64,000 nt of DNA from Cetobacterium somerae (GTDB lineage Bacteria; Fusobacteriota; Fusobacteriia; Fusobacteriales; Fusobacteriaceae). The notes under the pieces are model-generated. The model was not told the DNA's origin. It saw nothing but the letters and a program-made list of their open reading frames with translations, and searched no databases. Position 1 is the first letter of the stretch. Every line of letters starts with the position of its first letter. Shown one piece after another: positions 47,498 to 56,520 of this stretch. The stretch covers positions 1,428,454 through 1,492,453 of the forward strand of contig NZ_CP092519.1 of assembly GCF_022430525.1 (NCBI RefSeq). The letters are read 5' to 3'. Position numbers and translations under genes: made by a program.

Positions 47498-47502
47498 TTT
47501 AT

Positions 47503-47526
47503 AAGGTTATTTTTTAAATTAACCTT
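47503..47526 (+). repeat. Inverted repeat in the ABC transporter leader
   Basis: AAGGTTA and TAACCTT arms of 7 bp around a 10-base A/T-only centre, lying just past the expected transcription start. It could be an operator or a weak hairpin; no regulator can be named. Confidence 0.45.
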
Positions 47527-47550
47527 GAATAAATTTAGGGAGGATTCTAA

Positions 47551-49071
47551 GTGAATAATTATATCTTAGAAATGCAACACATCAGAAAAACTTTCTTAGA
47601 TGGAAAAGTTATCGCAAACGACGATATTACTTTGAAAATCTTAAAAGGTGAAAAACACGCTATTGTTGGTGAAAATGGAGCAGGAAAATCAACACTTATG
47701 AAAATGTTAAACGGTCTTTATACTCCTACTTCTGGTAAAATTTTTTATCACGGAGAAGAAGTGCAAATAGATTCACCTAGTAAAGCTGCTGAATTAGGAA
47801 TTGGTATGGTTTATCAACACTTTATGTTAGTTCCTACTTTAACTGTTGCTGAAAATATGATTTTAGGTGTTGAACCTAAAAAAGGTTTATCTTTAGACAT
47901 CAATAAAGCTAGACAAGATGTTATTGATGTTTCAAAAAAATATGGACTTGCTATTAATCCTGATGCATTAGTATCAGATTTATCAATCGGTATGCAGCAA
48001 AGAGTGGAGATTTTGAAAATACTTTTTAAAGGAGCAAATCTATTAGTATTTGATGAACCTACTGCTGTTTTAACTCCACAAGAGATTAAAGAACTTTATA
48101 AGATTATGGATAATCTTATTGCTGAAGGGAAAACTATTATCTTTATATCACATAAACTTCAAGAAGTTTTAGATATTTCAGATAATATCACAGTTATTAG
48201 AAGGGGTAAAGATATTGCAAATTTCCCTACTAAAGAAGCTACTAAAGAGAAAATTGCAAATGCTATGGTTGGAAGAGCTGTACTTTTCACTACAGAAAGA
48301 CCTGAGGTTGAAATCGGTGAAGTTGTTCTTTCTGTAAAAGATGTCAGTGTTAAAGATCATCACGATGTAATAAAAGTTAATAACGCCTCTTTTGAAATAA
48401 GAAAAGGAGAAGTTTTAGGAATTGCTGGAGTTGAGGGTAGTGGACAAACTGAACTTGTTGAAGCTCTTACTGGACTTAAAGAAATCTACTCTGGTGAAAT
48501 GATCCTTGATAATGTTATCTTAAAAAAGAAAACACCTAGAAAAATATCTCAACTGGGATTAGCTCATATTCCAGAAGATAGACATAAAAGAGCTGCGGTA
48601 TCACAATTTAGTGTTATGGAAAATTTTGCTCTTGGTCTTGAAAGAGATGAGTATTCTAAATTTGGACTTTTAAATTTTTCTAAATTGAGAAAAGATGCAG
48701 AAATGTTTATGGAAAAATATGATGTTAGACCTAGAAGTGTTGATACTGAGTTTGGTAGACTTTCTGGTGGAAATCAGCAAAAAATTATAGTTGCTAGAGA
48801 GCTAGAAAAGAAAAACAATAACCTTATTATTGCTGGACAACCTACTAGAGGAGTTGATATCGGTGCTATCGAATCAATCCATAAACTAATTTTAAATGAA
48901 AAAGCAAAAGGGAAAGCTGTTATGGTTGTTTCCTCTGAATTATCTGAAATTCTGAATCTTTCAGATAAAATTGCAGTTATGTGTGCTGGAAAGATAACGG
49001 GAATTCTTTCTAGAGAAGAAGCAAATGAAGAAAAAATTGGAATACTTATGGCGGGTGGTAAACTTGATTAA
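47551..49071 (+). CDS. ABC transporter ATP-binding protein, nucleoside type (YufO/NupO-like)
   Basis: 506 residues with two ABC cassettes, the layout of sugar and BMP-family nucleoside importers. Cassette 1 has an intact Walker A GENGAGKST (about residues 39-47), signature LSIGMQQRVEIL and Walker B LLVFDEPT; cassette 2 has GVEGSGQTEL instead of a standard Walker A and signature LSGGNQQKIIVA, as normal for this class. Start GTG at 47551 after AGGGAGG. The two permease genes follow with overlaps. Confidence 0.92.
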   Translation: MNNYILEMQHIRKTFLDGKVIANDDITLKILKGEKHAIVGENGAGKSTLMKMLNGLYTPTSGKIFYHGEEVQIDSPSKAAELGIGMVYQHFMLVPTLTVAENMILGVEPKKGLSLDINKARQDVIDVSKKYGLAINPDALVSDLSIGMQQRVEILKILFKGANLLVFDEPTAVLTPQEIKELYKIMDNLIAEGKTIIFISHKLQEVLDISDNITVIRRGKDIANFPTKEATKEKIANAMVGRAVLFTTERPEVEIGEVVLSVKDVSVKDHHDVIKVNNASFEIRKGEVLGIAGVEGSGQTELVEALTGLKEIYSGEMILDNVILKKKTPRKISQLGLAHIPEDRHKRAAVSQFSVMENFALGLERDEYSKFGLLNFSKLRKDAEMFMEKYDVRPRSVDTEFGRLSGGNQQKIIVARELEKKNNNLIIAGQPTRGVDIGAIESIHKLILNEKAKGKAVMVVSSELSEILNLSDKIAVMCAGKITGILSREEANEEKIGILMAGGKLD

Positions 49072-50113
49072 AAACAAAAAAGTTTTAAATATTCTTGTAC
49101 CTATTATAGCAGTTTTATTAGCTCTATTAATTGGTGCAGGTATTATTCTGTATATGGGTGAAAATCCTGTAAAAGCTTATTATTATTTATTTACTGGAGC
49201 ATTTGATGGACTTACTCCTATTGCAAGAACACTTTTAGAAGCAACTCCACTTATCTTTACAGGACTTGGAGTTTTAGTTGCATTTAAAGGTGGTATGTTT
49301 AACATTGGTGCTCAAGGACAGATGACTATGGCAGGACTTACTGCTGCTGCTCTTGGTGGTTTTGTTGCTAATATTTTTATAAGCAATGTTTTTGTTATAT
49401 TACTAATAGGTGGCTTAGCTGGTTTCCTTTGGGCTGCAATTGCCGGTTGGTTAAAAGCTGAACTTGGAGTTCATGAGGTTATATCTACAATTATGCTAAA
49501 CTATATCGCAGTTAGTTTTGAGCAATACTGTTTAAACTATCCACTAAAGGCTCCTGGATTTAATCCTCAAACTCCTGCAGTTGCTGAAGCTGCAAGACTA
49601 GGAAAATTATTAGATGTTAGAGTTCCTTTAAATTATGGATTTATTCTTGCCTTAGTTGCAGTATTTTTAGTTTGGTTTATTTTAGAAAAAACAGTTTTAG
49701 GATATCATATTAAAGCTGTTGGTTTTAATCCTACTGCTGCTGAAAATAATGGAATAAATGTAAAAAAAATCATCATTTTAACTCTTGGTATATCAGGATT
49801 CCTTGCTGGTCTTGGTGGTGTTGAAAGAGTTCTTGGTGGTGTTGGTCAATATGCTTATAAGACAGGATTAACTGCTACTTATGGATTTGATGGAATTGCA
49901 GTTGCCCTTCTTGGAAAAAATACTCCTATCGGTGCTTTATTGGCTGCTATTTTATTTGCTGCTCTTAGAGTTGGTGGTAGAGCTATGCAATTTAATACAA
50001 GTATTCCAAGCCAGATGGTTATAATGATTCAAGCTATTATTATTTTATTAATTGCTGCTGAAAATATGATTAGATCTTGGTTAGAAAAAGGTTCAAAAGG
50101 AGGAGCTGAGTAA
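49064..50113 (+). CDS. ABC transporter permease, nucleoside type (YufP-like)
   Basis: 349 residues, start set at TTG 49064, just after a GGGTGG SD-like run at the end of the ATPase gene; the longer frame from ATG 49025 would add 13 residues and is less likely. It has eight to ten hydrophobic segments, GAQGQMTMAG, and the EAA-like cytoplasmic loop RAVGFNP-type sequence IKAVGFNPTAAENNGI. It overlaps the ATPase gene by 8 bases and abuts the second permease gene (TAATG). Confidence 0.9.
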   Translation: MIKNKKVLNILVPIIAVLLALLIGAGIILYMGENPVKAYYYLFTGAFDGLTPIARTLLEATPLIFTGLGVLVAFKGGMFNIGAQGQMTMAGLTAAALGGFVANIFISNVFVILLIGGLAGFLWAAIAGWLKAELGVHEVISTIMLNYIAVSFEQYCLNYPLKAPGFNPQTPAVAEAARLGKLLDVRVPLNYGFILALVAVFLVWFILEKTVLGYHIKAVGFNPTAAENNGINVKKIIILTLGISGFLAGLGGVERVLGGVGQYAYKTGLTATYGFDGIAVALLGKNTPIGALLAAILFAALRVGGRAMQFNTSIPSQMVIMIQAIIILLIAAENMIRSWLEKGSKGGAE

Positions 50114-50994
50114 TGGTAAGTATTATTATAAGTTTAATTTTAGCCACAATCAGACAAGCTGCTCCAATTCTTATAACAGCTATTGGTGGAATGTTTTCTG
50201 AAGTTTGTGGAGTTGTTAATATTGGTCTTGAGGGAATGATGCTTATTGGTGCTTTCTCTTCAGCTGTTGTTTCTTATTATACAGGAAGTTGGGTTCTAGG
50301 AATTTTAGCTGGTGCTATATCTGGTGGATTAATTGCTCTAGTTCATGCTATAATAAGTATTAAATATAGAGGTAATCAAACTGTATCTGGTGTTGCTATC
50401 AACCTTTTTGCATCTGGATTCACTATTTTCATGCTAAGAGTTCTATTTGAACAGGCATCTAATAGTCCATCTGCAACTAGAATTCCATTACTATTTGACT
50501 TCTCTTTATTAATTTATATTATTTACGGATTAGCTATTTGGTCTGGTTACTTTTTATATAAAACAGTTACTGGTCTTAGAATGAGAGCCGTTGGAGAGTA
50601 TCCTTTAGCTGCTGATACTGTTGGTATTAGTGTTGCTAAAGTTAGATATTTTGGTGTTGTTATGTCTGGTGTTTTTGCTGGTCTTGGTGGAACATATTTA
50701 GCTATTGGAGCTCTTAGTCAGTTTTCAAAAGAGATGTCAGCTGGAAGAGGATTTATTGCCCTTGCTGCTCTTGTTTTTGGAAAGTGGAAACCAAAAGGTG
50801 TTCTATTTGCTAGTTTATTATTTGGATTTGCAGATGCAGCTCAAACTGTTATTCAACAATATGTAACATTTATTCCTCCACAGTTCATCCAAATGATTCC
50901 ATACTTATTAACTCTTCTAGCTCTTGCTGGAGTAGTTGGAAAAGCAGTTGCACCAAGTGCTTCTGGAAAACCTTATGACAAAAATACAATCTAA
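50113..50994 (+). CDS. ABC transporter permease, nucleoside type (YufQ-like)
   Basis: 293 residues, with NIGLEGMMLIGAF near the N-terminus (a conserved segment of these permeases), the coupling loop MRAVGEYPLAADTVGIS, and seven or more membrane segments. Its ATG overlaps the stop of the first permease by one base (TAATG). Together with the two preceding genes it makes the membrane core of an importer; the BMP-type binding lipoprotein expected with such a system is not in the window on either side. Confidence 0.9.
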   Translation: MVSIIISLILATIRQAAPILITAIGGMFSEVCGVVNIGLEGMMLIGAFSSAVVSYYTGSWVLGILAGAISGGLIALVHAIISIKYRGNQTVSGVAINLFASGFTIFMLRVLFEQASNSPSATRIPLLFDFSLLIYIIYGLAIWSGYFLYKTVTGLRMRAVGEYPLAADTVGISVAKVRYFGVVMSGVFAGLGGTYLAIGALSQFSKEMSAGRGFIALAALVFGKWKPKGVLFASLLFGFADAAQTVIQQYVTFIPPQFIQMIPYLLTLLALAGVVGKAVAPSASGKPYDKNTI

Positions 50995-51015
50995 TTAAAT
51001 TTATGGATGGTGACA

Positions 51016-51924
51016 ATGAGTAAAGAAAAATTTTCAAGCGTAGGTGGACAAGCAGTTATAGAGGGAGTTATGATGAGAAATGCAGATCTTCTTGCTACAG
51101 CTGTTAGAAAACCCAATGGTGATATAGTTTATAAAAAAACAAAAATATCGAAGAGTAGAAATAAACTTTCTACTATCCCTTTTATCAGAGGTGCAATAAC
51201 TCTATTTGACTCTTTAGTACTAGGAGTTAAGGAGCTTACTTTTTCAGCTAATCAAGCTGAAGTAGAAGAAGAGCAATTATCTCAAAAAGAGGCTGTTATG
51301 ACTACCATTGTTTCTTTAGCTTTGGGAATTGGTCTTTTTATTGTTCTTCCCTCTGTTATAAGTAGTTTTTTATTTAGAGATAATAAAATTCATAGTAATC
51401 TTTTAGAAGCTGGTTTAAGACTTTCTTTCTTTGTGCTATATATATTTTTGATTTCTTTTTCAAAAGATATTCAAAGAGTTTTTCAATATCATGGTGCTGA
51501 GCATAAATCAATTTATGCATATGAGCAGCATTTAGAGTTAACTCCTGAAAATGCAAAGAAATTTACAACACTACACCCTAGATGTGGTACTAGTTTCTTA
51601 TTAATTGTTATGTTTATTGCAATTATCGTTTTTACTGGTCTTGATTTTATACTACCTCCTCCAACTAGTTTTGTAACAAAACTTTTTACTAAAGTTATTT
51701 TAAGAGTTCTTTTTATGCCTCTAATAGCAGGTATATCTTATGAACTTCAAAGATACACTAGTAATCATTTGGATAACTGGTTAGTTAAATTAATTGCTGC
51801 ACCTGGAATGGCTCTTCAAAGAATAACAACAAAAGAACCTGATCTTCAGCAATTAGAAGTAGCTATTGTTGCTATTAAGGTAGTTTTAAATGAACCCGTT
51901 GAAAATGCTATAGAAGTGTATTAA
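51016..51924 (+). CDS. DUF1385 / YqhQ-like membrane protein
   Basis: 302 residues; start taken at ATG 51016, since the upstream ATG at 51007 lies in the SD-like GGATGGTG. The N-terminus GGQAVIEGVMMRN is the DUF1385 signature; four or so transmembrane segments follow (about 95-115, 130-150, 195-215, 225-245), plus the conserved QYHGAEHKSIYAYE and HPRCGTSFLLIV motifs, rich in possible metal or catalytic residues. The family is widespread in low-GC Gram-positives and Fusobacteria. Its function is not known to me. Confidence 0.88.
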   Translation: MSKEKFSSVGGQAVIEGVMMRNADLLATAVRKPNGDIVYKKTKISKSRNKLSTIPFIRGAITLFDSLVLGVKELTFSANQAEVEEEQLSQKEAVMTTIVSLALGIGLFIVLPSVISSFLFRDNKIHSNLLEAGLRLSFFVLYIFLISFSKDIQRVFQYHGAEHKSIYAYEQHLELTPENAKKFTTLHPRCGTSFLLIVMFIAIIVFTGLDFILPPPTSFVTKLFTKVILRVLFMPLIAGISYELQRYTSNHLDNWLVKLIAAPGMALQRITTKEPDLQQLEVAIVAIKVVLNEPVENAIEVY

Positions 51925-51945
51925 TATAATATATTAAACATTTAA

Positions 51946-51980
51946 AAACAGTCTAAATTTTTTATTTAGACTGTTTTTTT
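51946..51980 (+). terminator. Terminator after the YqhQ-like gene
   Basis: AACAGTCTAAA pairs with TTTAGACTGTT, followed by a T run. Confidence 0.9.
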
Positions 51981-51991
51981 GTTTATTTCTC

Positions 51992-52020
51992 TTGATTTAA
52001 TTATTCAAGAGTAGTATATT
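51992..52020 (+). promoter_or_regulatory. Promoter of the Cys-rich protein and clpB unit
   Basis: TTGATT (51992-51997), 17-base spacer, TATATT (52015-52020). Confidence 0.65.
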
Positions 52021-52055
52021 TTAGATATAGATTTTTTATTTATTTGGGAGGGATT

Positions 52056-52358
52056 ATGAACTATAAATTTAATCAAAATAAAAATTGTGAATTTTTTCCA
52101 TGTCATAAAATGGAGAATACTGAGAACTTTAACTGTTTATTTTGTTATTGTCCACTTTATATGCTAGGAAATGAGTGCGGAGGTAAGTATAAATATACAG
52201 CTGGTGGAATTAAAGATTGTTCTGACTGCATTCTTCCTCATATAAAAGATGTTGGTTACGATCATATACAAAAGAAAATGATGGAAGTCATTGAAATTGT
52301 TAGAAATGAACATCTAAAAGAGATTGGAGAAGAGGACAAAATAATCAGCTTAAAATAA
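52056..52358 (+). CDS. Cysteine-rich small domain protein
   Basis: 100 residues; ATG 52056 follows GGGAGGG, and the earlier in-frame ATG (52044) precedes it. The layout FFPCHK...NCLFCYCPLY...CGG...DCSDCILPH, with seven or more Cys and a terminal His, matches the Cys-rich small domain that is found alone or joined to cobalamin-pathway proteins, where it probably binds a metal or cofactor. No cobalamin genes are near. clpB follows after 31 bases. Confidence 0.75.
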   Translation: MNYKFNQNKNCEFFPCHKMENTENFNCLFCYCPLYMLGNECGGKYKYTAGGIKDCSDCILPHIKDVGYDHIQKKMMEVIEIVRNEHLKEIGEEDKIISLK

Positions 52359-52389
52359 TTTAATTATCTTTTATTAAGAGGTGATATTT

Positions 52390-54960
52390 ATGAATCCGAA
52401 TAATTTTACAGAAAACTCGATGCTTGCATTAACTGATGCACAAACTATTGCTCAAACTTATATGCAGCAAAGCATTAAACCCGAAATTTTAGCACTAGCT
52501 TTAGTTGCTCATAAAGAGGGATTAATTGTTAGAGTTTTAACAAAAATGGGAGTTAATACAAATTCTTTACAAAATAGTTTAGAAGATCTTTGTAATAAAC
52601 TTCCAAAAATTCAAGGAGCTACTAATACTTCAATTGGATTAGACTCTAAAACAAATGAAATTTTAATGGAAGCTCAAAAGCTTATGCAATTAATGGGAGA
52701 TTCATATATTAGTGTAGAACATATATTTCTCTCTTTACTTGACAACACTAGTTTTTTAGCAAAATTAGGAATTGACCGTATTCTATTTGAAAAAACTATT
52801 TTAGAGATTAGAGGAAATAAAAAAGTTGATTCTCCTAATCCTGAAGTTAAATATGAAGTTTTAGAAAAATATGGTCGAGATTTAGTTGAGTTAGCTCGTC
52901 AAGGTAAAATTGACCCTATTATAGGTCGTGATAGTGAAATTAGAAGAACTATCCAAATTATTTCTAGAAGAACTAAGAACAATCCCGTATTAATTGGTGA
53001 ACCTGGAGTAGGTAAAACTGCTATTGCTGAAGGTTTTGCACAAAGAATATTAAATGGAGACGTTCCAGACTCTTTAAAAAATAAAAAGGTTTTCTCTTTA
53101 GATATGGGTTCACTAATTGCTGGTGCTAAATTTAGAGGAGAATTTGAAGAGCGTTTAAAAGCTGTTTTAAAAGAAGTTGAAGATTCTAACGGTGAAATTA
53201 TTCTATTTATAGATGAAATACATACAATCGTTGGAGCTGGAAAATCTGATGGTGCCATGGATGCTGGTAACTTACTAAAACCTATGTTAGCAAGAGGAGA
53301 AATAAAAGTTATTGGAGCAACAACATTAGATGAATATAGAAAATATATTGAAAAAGATCCAGCTTTAGAGAGACGTTTCCAAGTAGTTATGGTTAATGAA
53401 CCAACTGTTGAAGATACAATCTCTATTTTAAGAGGTATCAAAGAGAAATTTGAAGTTTATCATGGTATAAGAATAACTGATGGTGCTATTGTTGAGGCTG
53501 CTGTTCTTAGTCATAGATATATTCCTGATAGACAATTGCCTGATAAAGCAATTGACCTTATAGATGAAGCTGCAGCTATGATTAGAACAGAGATGGACTC
53601 TATGCCAGAAGAGTTAGATCAATTAACAAGAAAAGTTATGCAATTGGAAATTGAAAAGGAAGCTCTAAAAAAAGAAACTGATCCGTATTCTAAAGAAAGA
53701 CTAGAAATTTTAGAAAAAGAACTTTCTAGCTTAACAGAACAGAAATCACTTTTAAAAGCACAATGGGAAAACGAAAAACAAGATTTAAATAAAGTTAAAG
53801 ATATTAAAGCTGAAATTGAAAAAGTTAAACTTGAAATTTTAGAAGCTGAAAGAAAATACGATTTAAATAGATTAGCTGAATTGAAATATGGTAAATTAGC
53901 TACTCTTGAAAAAGAACTTATAAAAGAGCAAGAGCGCCTTGAAGAAGTTCCAATTAATAAACTTGTTAAACAAGAAGTTGGAGTTGAAGAAATTTCAGAA
54001 GTTATATCTAAATGGACAGGTATTCCACTTTCTAAACTTATGGAAAGTGAAAAGGAGAAACTTTTAAAATTAGAAGATAACTTAAATGCTAGAGTTATTG
54101 GACAAGAAGAAGCTGTTAAAGCCGTATCTGAAACTATTTTAAGAGCTCGTGCTGGACTTAAAGACCCTAATAGACCAATTGGATCTTTCGTATTTTTAGG
54201 ACCTACTGGTGTTGGTAAAACTTACTTAGCTAAATCTCTAGCTTACTTCCTATTTGATGATGAAGAAAATGTAATAAGAATAGATATGAGTGAATATATG
54301 GATAAATTTTCGGTTACTAGATTAATTGGTGCCCCTCCAGGATATGTTGGTTATGAAGAGGGTGGACAGTTAACTGAAGTAGTTAGAAGAAAACCATACT
54401 CTGTTATTCTTTTCGATGAAATTGAAAAAGCTCATCCTGATACTTTCAATATACTTTTACAGGTTTTAGATGATGGTAGATTAACTGATGGCCAAGGAAA
54501 AGTTGTTGACTTTAAAAATACTTTAATTATTATGACATCTAATATTGGAAGTCATTTAATTTTAGAAGACCCTAGTTTAAAAGAGGAAACTAGATTTAAT
54601 ATTAATCAAATGCTCCTTTCTAATTTTAGACCTGAATTTTTAAATAGAATAGATGAAACTATAATATTTAGAGGTCTTGGACTTAAAGAGATTAAAAATA
54701 TTGTTCGTCAACTTTTAAAAGCTTTAGAAAATAAATTAAAAGATAGAAAAATCAATTTTAAAATTACTGATAATGCTGCTGAATTTTTAGCTAAAACTGC
54801 ATATGATCCTCAATTTGGTGCTAGACCATTAAGAAGATATATTCAAAAATATATTGAAACTGAAATAGCTAAAATTATCTTAAAAGGAGATGTTAAAGAA
54901 AGAGAAACTGTCGAAGTTGACTATAAAGATGAAGAACTTATCTTTAATATTATTCATTAG
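52390..54960 (+). CDS. clpB: ATP-dependent disaggregase ClpB
   Basis: A hexameric AAA+ chaperone that rescues aggregated protein with DnaK. 856 residues; ATG 52390 follows AAGAGGTG. It has the N-terminal Clp repeat domain (1-140), AAA-1 with Walker [10 protein letters not shown] (about 203-211) and Walker [10 protein letters not shown], the long coiled-coil middle domain (about 405-520), AAA-2 with GPTGVGKTY and [13 protein letters not shown], and a C-terminal D2-small domain. The middle domain separates it from ClpA and ClpC. No heat-shock operator is visible. Confidence 0.96.
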   Translation: MNPNNFTENSMLALTDAQTIAQTYMQQSIKPEILALALVAHKEGLIVRVLTKMGVNTNSLQNSLEDLCNKLPKIQGATNTSIGLDSKTNEILMEAQKLMQLMGDSYISVEHIFLSLLDNTSFLAKLGIDRILFEKTILEIRGNKKVDSPNPEVKYEVLEKYGRDLVELARQGKIDPIIGRDSEIRRTIQIISRRTKNNPVLIGEPGVGKTAIAEGFAQRILNGDVPDSLKNKKVFSLDMGSLIAGAKFRGEFEERLKAVLKEVEDSNGEIILFIDEIHTIVGAGKSDGAMDAGNLLKPMLARGEIKVIGATTLDEYRKYIEKDPALERRFQVVMVNEPTVEDTISILRGIKEKFEVYHGIRITDGAIVEAAVLSHRYIPDRQLPDKAIDLIDEAAAMIRTEMDSMPEELDQLTRKVMQLEIEKEALKKETDPYSKERLEILEKELSSLTEQKSLLKAQWENEKQDLNKVKDIKAEIEKVKLEILEAERKYDLNRLAELKYGKLATLEKELIKEQERLEEVPINKLVKQEVGVEEISEVISKWTGIPLSKLMESEKEKLLKLEDNLNARVIGQEEAVKAVSETILRARAGLKDPNRPIGSFVFLGPTGVGKTYLAKSLAYFLFDDEENVIRIDMSEYMDKFSVTRLIGAPPGYVGYEEGGQLTEVVRRKPYSVILFDEIEKAHPDTFNILLQVLDDGRLTDGQGKVVDFKNTLIIMTSNIGSHLILEDPSLKEETRFNINQMLLSNFRPEFLNRIDETIIFRGLGLKEIKNIVRQLLKALENKLKDRKINFKITDNAAEFLAKTAYDPQFGARPLRRYIQKYIETEIAKIILKGDVKERETVEVDYKDEELIFNIIH

Positions 54961-54961
54961 A

Positions 54962-54989
54962 AAAAATGGACTTCGGTCCATTTTTTTTG
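54962..54989 (+). terminator. Terminator after clpB
   Basis: AAAAATGGAC pairs with GTCCATTTTT around a TTCG tetraloop, followed by Ts. Confidence 0.93.
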
Positions 54990-55018
54990 TTGACATTTTA
55001 TAAAAAAAATGGTATTAT
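54990..55018 (+). promoter_or_regulatory. Promoter of the isolated 5S rRNA gene
   Basis: TTGACA (54990-54995), 17-base spacer, TATTAT (55013-55018); the gene begins about 8 bases further on. Confidence 0.85.
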
Positions 55019-55025
55019 TATATAG

Positions 55026-55141
55026 CTTGGCAACGATAGCTACGGAGGTACACCCAGTAACATTTCGAACCTGGAAGTTAAGCCCGTAAACGCCGAAAGT
55101 ACTTGGGGGGCAGCCCCCTGGGAGGATAGGTAGTTGCCAAG
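55026..55141 (+). rRNA. rrf: 5S ribosomal RNA, isolated copy
   Basis: About 116 bases bounded by the complementary ends GCTTGGCAAC and GTTGCCAAGC (helix I). Internal conserved blocks include ACACCCAGTAACATTTCGAA-like loop B/C sequence, CCTGGAAGTTAAG and the loop E/helix IV region with GGATAGG. No 16S or 23S sequence is in the flanks: clpB ends 65 bases before and the sepF-like gene follows convergently. It has its own strong promoter, and the 3' helix followed by six Ts serves as terminator. Confidence 0.93.
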
Positions 55142-55187
55142 CTTTTTTATTGGCTGATTAAATAAAAAACTAAAAATATCTTAGTGT

Positions 55188-55219
55188 AAAAAAAGGGACT
55201 TTAAAAAGTCCCTTTTTTA
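55188..55219. terminator. Bidirectional terminator between the 5S gene and the sepF paralog
   Basis: GGGACTT and AAGTCCC flank a short A/T loop with A runs upstream and T runs downstream, so it works on both strands. Confidence 0.85.
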
Positions 55220-55220
55220 T

Positions 55221-55541
55221 TTATCTTCTATGGTATCTTGGAATAATCTCTTCCTCTTCATCAAATCTTGGATTTGTTATATTATTTGATAAATCTTTAT
55301 AATCTAACTCATATGACTTATTTTTTGGAATTGAACAATATATTTTATCTCCTGGATTAATTATTTGTCCCTCTTGTATATGTACAGCCCCGCTAATAAA
55401 ATCTAGAACTCTCTGAGATTTCTCAGAATCTAAATCACATAAATTTATATGAACTATCTTTTCAGACTTTATATGCTCTACGCATTTTAAACAATCCTCG
55501 AATCTAGTGGGCTTTAAAAAAATTATATCAAAATCTGCCAT
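55221..55541 (-). CDS. Short SepF-domain protein (core only)
   Basis: 106 residues. It begins immediately with the SepF core (DIIFLKPTRFEDCLKCVEHI) and carries KSQRVLDFISGAVHIQEG, matching the same positions of the full-length SepF at 15197-15712. The N-terminal amphipathic helix and linker are absent. A charged tail (about residues 85-106) ends RYHRR. Without the membrane-binding helix it could be a soluble FtsZ-associated or SepF-associated partner. It follows nrnA by 37 bases and ends at a bidirectional terminator. Confidence 0.8.
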   Translation of the reverse strand: MADFDIIFLKPTRFEDCLKCVEHIKSEKIVHINLCDLDSEKSQRVLDFISGAVHIQEGQIINPGDKIYCSIPKNKSYELDYKDLSNNITNPRFDEEEEIIPRYHRR

Positions 55542-55578
55542 TTACATACCCTCCTTTTTTTATAAAATTATACACTAT

Positions 55579-56520
55579 TTATAAGTTTTCTACTACTTTT
55601 TTTATAATTTCCTCTAGTGAAAGCTCTGTTGTAAATCCAGCTGCTTTTATATGTCCTCCACCACCAAAAATTCCTGCTATTTTATTTACATCTACATCAT
55701 GTTTACTTCTTAAACTTCCTTTTATTTTTCCACTTTCCTCTTCTCTTAAAAATAAAGAAACTTCACTACCACTATAGTTAATTAATTCTTCTACAATGCC
55801 TTCTGTATCATCTTTTATAGCATTTAAATTTTTTAATGCTTCATACGATAAATAAAAATACATTAATTTCTTTTCCTCTACAAAGACCATTTCACTTAAT
55901 GCTTTTCCTAGAACCCTCATTCTTTCATAAGATTTTGTTTTAAAAAAATCATTTACAATTTTATTGTTGTTTACACCTATTCTCATTAATTCAGAAGCTA
56001 CCAAAAATGTTTTATCTGTTACATTACTATGAGCAAAGTTTCCTGTATCATTTACTAATCCTAAATAAATTGCTTCACCCATTTCTAAAGTAATCTCTAT
56101 ATTCAAGTCTTTTAAAATTGAATACATAATTTCCGAAGTTGAAGAAATATCTTTCACTACATTTATATCTCCATACTTTGGATTACTTATGTGGTGATCT
56201 ATATTTATTTTAAATATATCTCCTATTAATTTCGCAACTTTCCCAACTCTTTCCACTGTAGCAGAATCTACAAAAATAGCTAAATCATAATTTGGATTTA
56301 TGACATCCTCTGTTTTTTTTATTTTGTCACATCCCTTTAAAAATGCTATATTCTTTGGAACATCATCTTGTAAAACAAAATCTATTTGTTTCTCTGGATA
56401 TTTTTTTTCAAGTCCTAATAAAAGAGCTAATCCAGCCCCTACTGTATCTCCATCTGGGTTTACATGGCCTACAATAATTATATTATTGCTTTGCTCTATC
56501 TTTTCCTTTATTTCTTTCAT
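55579..56520 (-). CDS. DHH-family phosphoesterase NrnA-like (oligoribonuclease / pAp phosphatase)
   Basis: 313 residues. GHVNPDGDTVGAGLAL (about residues 18-33) is the first metal motif, DSATVERVG the second, DHHISNPKYGDIN (about 111-123) the DHH motif, and GGGGHIKAAGF (about 285-295) the DHHA1 substrate-binding signature. Such proteins degrade short RNA oligomers and 3'-phosphoadenosine 5'-phosphate. It overlaps the preceding yitT-like gene by one base (TAATG). Confidence 0.92.
   Translation of the reverse strand: MKEIKEKIEQSNNIIIVGHVNPDGDTVGAGLALLLGLEKKYPEKQIDFVLQDDVPKNIAFLKGCDKIKKTEDVINPNYDLAIFVDSATVERVGKVAKLIGDIFKINIDHHISNPKYGDINVVKDISSTSEIMYSILKDLNIEITLEMGEAIYLGLVNDTGNFAHSNVTDKTFLVASELMRIGVNNNKIVNDFFKTKSYERMRVLGKALSEMVFVEEKKLMYFYLSYEALKNLNAIKDDTEGIVEELINYSGSEVSLFLREEESGKIKGSLRSKHDVDVNKIAGIFGGGGHIKAAGFTTELSLEEIIKKVVENL

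Noticed and set aside
52899-53441. 180-codon frame on the - strand
   Set aside because: It is antisense to the first AAA domain of clpB; its Ser/Ile-rich product is typical of a shadow frame.
55026-55141. Small regulatory RNA rather than 5S rRNA
   Set aside because: Closing helix, length and conserved internal blocks all agree with 5S rRNA.
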